A stretch of DNA of 33,060 nt from Prevotella sp. (lineage in GTDB: Bacteria > Bacteroidota > Bacteroidia > Bacteroidales > Bacteroidaceae): contig JAGCPC010000052.1 in assembly GCA_017642485.1 (NCBI GenBank), positions 1 through 33,060 on the forward strand, given 5' to 3'. A program made the position numbers and the translations under genes. Of the stretch, positions 24,131 to 30,058 are shown piece after piece. Under the pieces are notes generated by a model. That model saw only the letters and a list, made by a program, of their open reading frames with translations, had not been told where the DNA came from and did not search any database. Every line of letters begins with the position of its first letter. Position 1 is the first letter of the stretch.

Positions 24131-25762
24131 ATGCAGACTAAATACATATTCGTCACAGGTGGCGTGGTGTCATCATTGGGCAAAGGCATCATCTCCGCCA
24201 GCATCGGCAAACTGTTACAAGCTCGTGGCTACAAGGTCACCATTCAGAAGTTCGACCCATACATCAACATCGACCCGGGCACGCTCAACCCCTATGAGCA
24301 CGGTGAGTGCTACGTGACGAATGACGGCTTTGAGACCGACCTTGACCTGGGACACTACGAACGTTTCACAGGCATAGAGACCACACGCGACAACTCCATC
24401 ACTACCGGACGCATATACAAGGCGGTGATAGACCGTGAGCGCCGTGGCGACTACTTGGGCAAGACCATTCAGGTGGTGCCCCACATCACCGACGAAATAA
24501 AGCACAGGATGCTGCGAACCCCAGACGACCAAACGACCAAATCCCCAAACGACCAATTTGACTTCGTCATCACCGAGGTGGGCGGAACCATTGGCGACAT
24601 CGAAAGTGCTCCCTTCATGGAGGCTATACGACAGTTGCGCTGGCAGCTGGGCAGGGATGCCGTCTGTGTACACCTCACCTATGTGCCCTATCTAAAGGCT
24701 GCTGACGAATTGAAGACCAAGCCCACGCAGCACTCTGTCAAGGAACTACAGTCTATGGGCATACAGCCTGACATCCTGGTGCTGAGAACAGAGAAGCACC
24801 TCGACGACGCCATGCGAATGAAGGTAGCTTCATTTTGTAATGTTGACCTGGAGTGTGTGGTGCAGAGTGAGGATATGCCGAGCATATACGAGGTGCCGGT
24901 CAACATGCAGCGTCAGGGGCTTGATGCTGCCATCATGCGTAAGATAGGCATACCCGTCGGCGAAACGCCTAAGATGAAGCCTTGGCATGACTTCCTCGAC
25001 AAACTGCATGGCGCCAAGCGTGAGGTGCACATAGGGCTGGTGGGCAAGTATGACCTGCAGGATGCCTACAAGAGCATACGCGAGAGCCTGAGCCTTGCAG
25101 GTATATATAACGATGTAAAGGTGAAAATACACTTCATAAACAGCGAAGAGATAACCCACGGCAATGTGGCACAGAAACTGGAGGGGTTGACTGGCGTAAT
25201 GATATGCCCGGGCTTTGGTTCACGCGGCATCGAGGGAAAGATTGTTGCAGCCCAATATACCCGCGAACACGATATTCCCACCTTTGGCATATGCCTTGGC
25301 ATGCAGATGATGGTGATAGAGTTTGCACGCAACGTACTTGGCTACGAGGATGCCAACAGTACAGAGATGGCCCCCGACACCTCGCACCCCGTTATCAACC
25401 TCATGGAGGAACAGAAGAACGTCACCATGAAGGGTGGCACCATGCGCCTCGGAGCATACGAGTGCAAGGTGAAGGAGGACAGCAAAGTGGCGAAGGCATA
25501 CAACTGTGAACTGAGCACTGTGCACTGTGAACTGATTAAAGAGCGCCACCGTCATCGCTACGAGTTTAACAATGTCTATCGCGAGGAGTATGAGGCTAAG
25601 GGCATGCAATGTGTAGGTATCAATCCCGACCACGACCTCGTGGAGATAGTGGAGATACCTGACAAACGATGGTACATCGGCACGCAGTTTCACCCAGAGT
25701 ACAGTTCTACGGTGCTACGTCCACATCCCTTGTTTATGAATTTTATACGCGCTTGTATATAA
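24131..25762 (+). CDS. pyrG: CTP synthase
   Basis: Makes CTP from UTP, ATP and glutamine. The synthetase domain begins with FVTGGVVSSLGKGIISASIG (P-loop) and includes DPYINIDPGTLNPYEHGECYV and EVGGTIGDIES; the class I glutaminase domain has the nucleophile in GICLGMQMM (about residue 387), and the His-Glu pair in FHPEYSS (about residue 521). Length (543) is normal overall, but two loops are encoded by tandem repeats: residues 132-142 (PDDQTTKSPNDQ region) and 458-469 (NCELSTVHCELI region), between conserved segments. It uses glutamine made by the adjacent GS-GOGAT system. Start 19 bp after amt2. Confidence 0.97.
   Translation: MQTKYIFVTGGVVSSLGKGIISASIGKLLQARGYKVTIQKFDPYINIDPGTLNPYEHGECYVTNDGFETDLDLGHYERFTGIETTRDNSITTGRIYKAVIDRERRGDYLGKTIQVVPHITDEIKHRMLRTPDDQTTKSPNDQFDFVITEVGGTIGDIESAPFMEAIRQLRWQLGRDAVCVHLTYVPYLKAADELKTKPTQHSVKELQSMGIQPDILVLRTEKHLDDAMRMKVASFCNVDLECVVQSEDMPSIYEVPVNMQRQGLDAAIMRKIGIPVGETPKMKPWHDFLDKLHGAKREVHIGLVGKYDLQDAYKSIRESLSLAGIYNDVKVKIHFINSEEITHGNVAQKLEGLTGVMICPGFGSRGIEGKIVAAQYTREHDIPTFGICLGMQMMVIEFARNVLGYEDANSTEMAPDTSHPVINLMEEQKNVTMKGGTMRLGAYECKVKEDSKVAKAYNCELSTVHCELIKERHRHRYEFNNVYREEYEAKGMQCVGINPDHDLVEIVEIPDKRWYIGTQFHPEYSSTVLRPHPLFMNFIRACI
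24525..24556. repeat. Octamer array ACGACCAA in frame in pyrG
   Basis: ACGACCAA, ACGACCAA, ATCCCCAA, ACGACCAA: four 8-mers in register (32 bp). They encode the DQTTKSPNDQ loop just before the conserved DFVITEVGGT motif, where other CTP synthases have a shorter variable loop. Confidence 0.85.
25503..25537. repeat. Heptamer array ACTGTGA in frame in pyrG
   Basis: ACTGTGA, ACTGAGC, ACTGTGC, ACTGTGA, ACTGATT: five 7-mers in register, encoding NCELSTVHCELI just before the conserved ERHRHRYEFNN motif of the glutaminase domain. Confidence 0.85.
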
Positions 25763-25793
25763 CTGATAACCAACGATATAGCGCCACCCACCG

Positions 25794-25877
25794 AAAAGGA
25801 TATGTTTTAGGGGGGTAAAAGGATATCTTTTAGGAGCCAAAAGGATATGTTTTAGGGACTAAAAGGATATGTTTTCC
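25794..25877. repeat. 22-bp tandem repeat (AAAAGGATATGTTTTAGG, 4 copies) upstream of purF-like gene
   Basis: Copies begin at 25794, 25817, 25839 and 25861 (spacing 23, 22, 22). The core AAAAGGATATSTTTT is nearly palindromic, and each unit is followed by a variable 5-8 bp. It occupies most of the 128-bp gap before the purF-like start. Each TATGTTTT is one base from the TAnnTTTG promoter box, so promoter or operator function is possible. Confidence 0.85.
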
Positions 25878-25890
25878 AAAGAGACAGAAA

Positions 25891-27747
25891 ATGGAACAAC
25901 TGAAGCATGAATGTGGTGTGGCGATGATACGCCTGCTTAAACCACTCAAATATTACGAAGAGAAATACGGCACACGCAGCTATGCCCTGGAGAAACTCTA
26001 CCTGCTCATGGAGAAACAGCACAACCGTGGACAGGAGGGTGCCGGCGTGGCTTGCGTCAACATGGATGCCCCAGTGGGTACAGAGTACATGTTTCGTGAG
26101 CGTGCCGAAGGCAAGGATGCCATAACGAAGGTGTTCAGCCCCCCTTCATCTCCCCCCTGCAGGGGGAGTGACGTTGGCGGTTACGTTGAGTCTGGTTCCT
26201 CCCCTGCAGGGGGAGGTTGGGAGGGGGCTTCCCTTTTCATGGGTCACCTGCGTTACTCCACCACGGGTAAGAGAGGGTTGCAGTATGTGCATCCCTTCCT
26301 CAGACGTAACAACTGGAGGGCAAAGAATCTCTGTCTGTGTGGCAACTTCAACATGACCAACATCGATGAGATATTCGACCGCCTGACAGCACAGGGTCAG
26401 TCGCCACGCATAAAGGGTGATGCCTACATCATGCTCGAACTGATGGGCCACCGACTGGACCGTGAGGTGGAGCGCCTATACCGTGAGGCGAAGCAACAGG
26501 GGCTTGCAGGCACAGCGATAACGGACTACATAGAGGATCATGTGGAGATAGCAAACGTGCTGCGCACCTCGATGAAGGACTTCGACGGAGGCTATGTGAT
26601 GTGCGGAATGACAGGCTCTGGCGAGATGTTTGCAGTGCGCGACCCATGGGGCATACGTCCTGCCTACTACTATAAGGATGACGAGGTACTTGTGGTGGCA
26701 AGTGAGAGGCCCGTCATACAGACTACCTTCAACCTGCATGCCGATGACATAACGGAGCTGCAGCCAGGTGAAGCAATCATAGCTCACAATGACACCACTG
26801 TACGGACCGTGCAGATAATGTCGCCTGAGAAAAATGCAGCGTGCTCCTTCGAACGCATATACTTCAGCCGAGGCAGCGACCGCGATATATACCAAGAGCG
26901 AAAGCGACTGGGCGAGCAACTGATATCACCCATCGTCAGGGCTATCGACGGAGACGTGGAACATACGGTGTTTTCATATATACCTAATACCGCAGAAGTG
27001 GCGTACTACGGACTCACCGATGGCTTTCGAAAACTGCATAGGGAGATACGCACGGAAAAGGTGGTGTGGAAAGATATCAAACTGCGCACATTCATCACCG
27101 AGGGCGCCCAGCGCAATGACCTTGCAGCCCACGTATATGACATCAGCTACGGCAGCCTGCGACCCTACGAGGATAACCTCGTCATCATCGACGACTCCAT
27201 AGTGCGAGGCACCACGCTCAGGGAGAGCATATTCAAGATACTCGACCGTCTGCACCCCAAGAAAATCGTCATGGTCAGCAGTGCACCGCAGATAAGATAT
27301 CCCGACTACTATGGCATCGACATGTCGCACCTTGAGGAACTCTGCGCATTTCGTGCCGCCATAGCTCTCATCAACGAACGAGGCATGCAATCACTCCTCG
27401 ACGAGGTCTATAAAAATTGTCAATTGTCAATTGTCAATTATCAATTAGAAGCTGTCAACCATGTTCGCGCCATATACGAACCCTTCACCGTAGAAGAGAT
27501 AAATCGCAAGATAGTGGAGATGCTGCGACCCGAAGAAATGGATACACCCATAGAACTGGTGTTTCAGAGCATCGAAGGACTCCACAATGCACTGTCAAAC
27601 AATTCACAGTTAAACTCTCAACTCTCAACTGTCAACTGTCAATTACATTACGGTGACTGGTACTTCACTGGCCATTATCCCACCCCTGGCGGCATCCGGA
27701 TGGTAAACAAAGCATTCATCGATTTTTACGAAAATAAACTTCTTTAA
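25891..27747 (+). CDS. Amidophosphoribosyltransferase-like (PurF family, long Bacteroidota form)
   Basis: Class II glutamine amidotransferase fused to a phosphoribosyltransferase domain, predicted to make 5-phosphoribosylamine for purine synthesis. The N-terminal nucleophile is Cys8 in KHECGVAMI after a 7-residue propeptide, with HNRGQEGAG and the MGHLRYSTTG block following. The PRPP loop is VIIDDSIVRGTT (about residues 430-441). At 618 residues it is about 100-150 longer than E. coli PurF. As I recall, Bacteroidota often have a second shorter PurF, so this copy may be a paralogue with a different substrate. Three repeat-encoded segments lie at residues 83-113 (GC-rich palindromes), 509-520 and 575-586 (heptamers). 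Next gene asnB starts 41 bp downstream. Confidence 0.85.
   Translation: MEQLKHECGVAMIRLLKPLKYYEEKYGTRSYALEKLYLLMEKQHNRGQEGAGVACVNMDAPVGTEYMFRERAEGKDAITKVFSPPSSPPCRGSDVGGYVESGSSPAGGGWEGASLFMGHLRYSTTGKRGLQYVHPFLRRNNWRAKNLCLCGNFNMTNIDEIFDRLTAQGQSPRIKGDAYIMLELMGHRLDREVERLYREAKQQGLAGTAITDYIEDHVEIANVLRTSMKDFDGGYVMCGMTGSGEMFAVRDPWGIRPAYYYKDDEVLVVASERPVIQTTFNLHADDITELQPGEAIIAHNDTTVRTVQIMSPEKNAACSFERIYFSRGSDRDIYQERKRLGEQLISPIVRAIDGDVEHTVFSYIPNTAEVAYYGLTDGFRKLHREIRTEKVVWKDIKLRTFITEGAQRNDLAAHVYDISYGSLRPYEDNLVIIDDSIVRGTTLRESIFKILDRLHPKKIVMVSSAPQIRYPDYYGIDMSHLEELCAFRAAIALINERGMQSLLDEVYKNCQLSIVNYQLEAVNHVRAIYEPFTVEEINRKIVEMLRPEEMDTPIELVFQSIEGLHNALSNNSQLNSQLSTVNCQLHYGDWYFTGHYPTPGGIRMVNKAFIDFYENKLL
26138..26229. 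repeat. Paired GC-rich palindromes (REP/BIME-like), in frame in the purF-like gene
   Basis: Two strong palindromes, CTCCCCCCTGCAGGGGGAG (26150-26168) and CCTCCCCTGCAGGGGGAGG (26198-26216), are enclosed by outer arms AGCCCCCC (26138-26145) and GGGGGCT (26223-26229). The 92-bp block encodes the low-complexity FSPPSSPPCRGSD... GSSPAGGGWEG region just before the conserved MGHLRYSTTG. This is the layout of a composite REP element, but translated. Confidence 0.85.
27415..27449. repeat. Heptamer array AATTGTC in frame in purF-like gene
   Basis: AATTGTC three times, then AATTATC and AATTAGA, in register. It encodes NCQLSIVNYQLE, a segment without resemblance to PurF domains, inside the C-terminal part. 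Confidence 0.88.
27601..27647. repeat. Second heptamer array (AACTCTC/AACTGTC) in frame in purF-like gene
   Basis: AACTCTC, AACTCTC, AACTGTC, AACTGTC, AATTACA at 27613-27647, preceded by a degenerate AATTCACAGTTA. Encodes SQLNSQLSTVNCQL near the C-terminus, just before the conserved-looking GDWYFTGHYPTPGG end. Confidence 0.85.
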
Positions 27748-27780
27748 CTCCTTTAACTTCTCTAACTCCTTTAACTTCTA
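27735..27780. repeat. 9-bp tandem array over the purF-like stop codon
   Basis: TAACTCCTT, TAACTTCTC, TAACTCCTT, TAACTTCTA in register at 27745-27780, preceded by TAAACTTCTT. The first full unit starts with the stop codon of the purF-like gene (27745-27747). It fills the gap to asnB. Confidence 0.85.
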
Positions 27781-27787
27781 AAAAAAT

Positions 27788-29530
27788 ATGTGTGGATTTG
27801 TAGCAATACTCAGTCAGCAAGGTGAAGCTGACCGTAAGAAGGCATTAAGAATGTCAGCAAAGATAAGACACCGCGGACCCGACTGGAGCGGTGTGTACAG
27901 TGATGGAAAAGCAGTATTGGCACACGAACGCCTGGCAATCGTCGATCCTCTCTCAGGAGGGCAGCCGCTGTTCTCTGCCGATGGCAAGAAAGTGCTCGCC
28001 GTCAATGGCGAGATATACAATCACCACGAGATACGACGTCAGTTTGCAGGGCGCTATGAGTTTCAGACGGGCTCCGACTGCGAAGTCATCCTCGCCCTCT
28101 ACGAAGAGTACGGCACCGACTTCATCGACCAGCTCAACGGCATCTTCGCCTTTGTGCTCTACGACTCAGAGAAAGGCACCTGGCTCATAGCCCGCGACCA
28201 CATGGGCGTCATACCCCTCTACATAGGTTACGACAAAGACGGCACCGTATATGCCGCCAGCGAACTCAAAGCCCTCGAAGGACAGTGTGACCACTACGAG
28301 CCCTTCGCACCAGGATGCTATCTTACAAATATTGAAAATTCAAAATTGAAAATTGAAAATTGCCATGCGGACGATACTGCAAATATCATTCAACCTTCAA
28401 CCTTCAACCTTCAATTAAAGCGCTGGTATCACCGCGACTGGTTTCAGTATGACAACATGCAGTGGAGCACCAGCAACCACGATGAAGCTGTGCAGATGCT
28501 TAAAGACGCACTCATGGCAGCCGTCAAGCGCCAACTGATGAGCGACGTGCCATACGGAGTGTTGCTCTCAGGCGGACTCGACAGCTCCGTAGTGTCAGCC
28601 ATAGCCAAACTCTATGCCGCGAAACGCATTGAGACAGGCGACAAACACGATGCGTGGTGGCCACAGCTGCACTCCTTCGCCGTAGGACTCAAGGGAGCCC
28701 CCGACCTGGCAAAAGCCAAGGAAGTAGCCGACCATATCGGCACCATACACCATGAAATCAACTACACCATACAAGAAGGCATCGATGCCATACGCGACGT
28801 CATCTACTACACCGAAACCTATGATGTCACCACCGTTCGCGCCTCCACACCTATGTATCTCCTGGCACGCGTCATACGCTCCATGGGCATCAAGATGGTA
28901 CTCTCAGGCGAAGGTGCCGACGAGATATTCGGAGGCTACCTCTATTTCCATAAAGCACCAGACAGCAAAGCCTTCCACGAAGAAACCGTACGCAAACTCA
29001 GCAAACTGTATATGTACGACTGCCTCAGAGCCAACAAGAGTCTCATGGCATGGGGCATAGAAGGCCGTGTGCCCTTCCTCGACAAGGAATTCATGGACGT
29101 GGCAATGCGCATCGACCCACAGTTGAAAATGTGTCCAGGCACCACCATGGAGAAACGCCTCATACGCGAAGCCTTCGCTTCCATGCTGCCCCACAGCGTG
29201 GCATGGCGACAGAAAGAGCAGTTCAGCGATGGAGTAGGGTACAGCTGGATTGACACCCTGAAGAAGATCACCTCCGAAGCCGTCAGCGATGAACAGATGG
29301 CACATGCCGCAGAGCGTTTCCCCATCAATCCACCACTCAACAAAGAGGAATACTACTACCGCACCATCTTCGAAGAGCACTTCCCCAGCGCCTCAGCAGC
29401 CCGCAGCGTCAACCAGGAAGCCTCCGTAGCATGCTCCACCTCCGTCGCCCTCGAATGGGATGCCGCCTTCCGCAATCTCAACGACCCCTCAGGTCGTGCC
29501 GTCAAAGGCGTGCATGAGCAGGCATATTGA
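27788..29530 (+). CDS. asnB: Asparagine synthase B (glutamine-hydrolysing)
   Basis: Makes asparagine from aspartate, ATP and glutamine. Cys2 in MCGFVAIL is the class II glutaminase nucleophile; RHRGPDWSG and the NGEIYNHHEIR segment complete that domain. The synthetase domain has the PP-loop LLSGGLDSSVVSAIA (about residues 258-272) and GEGADEIFGGY. Length (580) is slightly above the E. coli form (about 554), and much of the excess is a repeat-derived insert at residues 182-211 between the domains. The C-terminus (ACSTSVALEWDAAF and DPSGRAVKGVHEQAY) is complete. The last 36 bp are duplicated just downstream. Confidence 0.95.
   Translation: MCGFVAILSQQGEADRKKALRMSAKIRHRGPDWSGVYSDGKAVLAHERLAIVDPLSGGQPLFSADGKKVLAVNGEIYNHHEIRRQFAGRYEFQTGSDCEVILALYEEYGTDFIDQLNGIFAFVLYDSEKGTWLIARDHMGVIPLYIGYDKDGTVYAASELKALEGQCDHYEPFAPGCYLTNIENSKLKIENCHADDTANIIQPSTFNLQLKRWYHRDWFQYDNMQWSTSNHDEAVQMLKDALMAAVKRQLMSDVPYGVLLSGGLDSSVVSAIAKLYAAKRIETGDKHDAWWPQLHSFAVGLKGAPDLAKAKEVADHIGTIHHEINYTIQEGIDAIRDVIYYTETYDVTTVRASTPMYLLARVIRSMGIKMVLSGEGADEIFGGYLYFHKAPDSKAFHEETVRKLSKLYMYDCLRANKSLMAWGIEGRVPFLDKEFMDVAMRIDPQLKMCPGTTMEKRLIREAFASMLPHSVAWRQKEQFSDGVGYSWIDTLKKITSEAVSDEQMAHAAERFPINPPLNKEEYYYRTIFEEHFPSASAARSVNQEASVACSTSVALEWDAAFRNLNDPSGRAVKGVHEQAY
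28331..28418. repeat. Two heptamer arrays in frame in asnB
   Basis: Array one (28331-28358): ATTGAAA, ATTCAAA, ATTGAAA, ATTGAAA, the same unit as in the gaps at 15273 and 33030. Array two (28391-28418): CAACCTT three times then CAATTAA. Together they encode NIENSKLKIENC and PSTFNLQLK, an interdomain insert between the glutaminase and synthetase domains. Confidence 0.88.
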
Positions 29531-29580
29531 CGGAGCGTCCACCACGTGCCGTCAAAGGCGTGCATGAACAGGCATATTGA
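29495..29580. repeat. Tandem duplication of the asnB 3' end (36-bp units, 50-bp period)
   Basis: The segment starting CGTGCCGTCAAAGGCGTGCA occurs at 29495-29530 (ending on the asnB stop codon) and again at 29545-29580, with one mismatch (GAG versus GAA) and a 14-bp spacer. The second copy is outside the gene. Confidence 0.93.
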
Positions 29581-29593
29581 TTTATATGACGCT

Positions 29594-29638
29594 CGTTGAC
29601 GACCTTAACGAGGACATAGTGCAGGCTTTGCAATAGCC
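29594..29638 (+). pseudogene. Fossil 3' end of a MetY-like gene
   Basis: The stretch encodes VDDLNEDIVQALQ then TAG (29634-29636), nearly the same as the end of the Cys/Met PLP enzyme in this window (VDDLYDDIIQALQ, stop at 9342-9344). By eye 37 of 45 bases match (29594-29638 against 9302-9346), including the CC after the stop. Upstream of the valine codon the resemblance stops. It is too short to be a gene and is best read as a remnant of a second, deleted metY-like copy, or of a recombination. Confidence 0.75.
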
Positions 29639-29682
29639 ACACGTACCATTTTATAGGTGAAAGGGGGTACCCTTATATATAC

Positions 29683-29731
29683 AAAAACAGCTGCGTTTGA
29701 CCATTGCCAAAGCAATAATCAAATGCAGCTG
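29683..29731 (-). terminator. Strong minus-strand terminator hairpin downstream of asnB
   Basis: CAGCTGCGTTTGA (29688-29700) pairs with TCAAATGCAGCTG (29719-29731) with one mismatch, and an inner CATTGC/GCAAT pair extends the stem. On the minus strand the stem is followed by UUUUUG (plus-strand A run 29683-29687), the form of an intrinsic terminator. On the plus strand there is no U run. There is no annotated minus-strand gene upstream of it, which points to an RNA gene. Confidence 0.75.
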
Positions 29732-29950
29732 TGCAATCTCGGCATCTCCTGTCGCTGTATGATAACCGGGCTTATGCTAATCGGTCTCAACCCCTGAAGA
29801 GCCTTTTATGTGGAGTTGGATAGAGTATCTTCCGACTAATACTCCCTCCGCACGATGATCCATCGGAATGTTTTCGTTAAGCCCCAAATCCTGCACAAAC
29901 AACATAGGGTATAAGGGGCTGAATTTATGGTCTGGTGTTCCAATTCTGCG
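29683..29950 (-). ncRNA. Candidate structured minus-strand RNA (unnamed)
   Basis: The 528-bp gap between asnB and the next gene contains a dense set of inverted repeats read toward the terminator at 29683-29731: GAGTATCTTCCGACTAATACTC (stem arms GAGTAT/ATACTC, around 29823-29844), CGATGATCCATCG (29853-29865), and AGCCCC (29880-29885) with GGGGCT (29915-29920) enclosing about 29 bases. The minus strand also has an open frame of 42 codons (29777-29905, beginning MLFVQDLGLNENIPMDHRAE) that could be a coincidence or a short leader peptide. No clear TAnnTTTG promoter was found upstream on that strand, so the 5' end is a guess. It lacks the RNase P and tmRNA signatures I know; 6S RNA could not be ruled in or out. 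Confidence 0.35.
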
Positions 29951-30003
29951 TAAACAATGCGAAAATATTTTTTCTTTTTTTACTCTTTGTGCAAAAAAAG
30001 ATG

Positions 30004-30011
30004 TAACTTTG
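30004..30011 (+). promoter_or_regulatory. -7 promoter box of the secreted DUF3616-like gene
   Basis: TAACTTTG at 30004-30011 is a perfect Bacteroidota -7 box, 48 bp before the ATG. A TTTG at 29986-29989 is only 14 bp upstream, closer than the usual 17-23 bp, so the -33 element is unclear. Confidence 0.5.
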
Positions 30012-30058
30012 CACTTGTAATTCTAACTATAATACAAAAACTGAACTAAAAAAACAAG

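Noticed and set aside
25794..25877. 22-bp repeats resembling a short CRISPR array
   Set aside because: The repeats follow one another with only 5-8 variable bases; there are no spacers of usual length and no cas genes.
29495..29580. Direct repeats as an attachment site for an integrative element
   Set aside because: The copies are only 50 bp apart and there is no integrase or tRNA; a local duplication is simpler.
29777..29905. 42-codon minus-strand frame as a protein-coding gene
   Set aside because: It is short, has no recognisable motif and overlaps stable hairpins; kept only as a note under the candidate RNA.
29910..29930. GGGGCTGAAT resembling a tmRNA 5' end
   Set aside because: The rest of the tmRNA 5' consensus, tag-peptide frame and CCA-adjacent 3' end are absent; it is one arm of a local stem.
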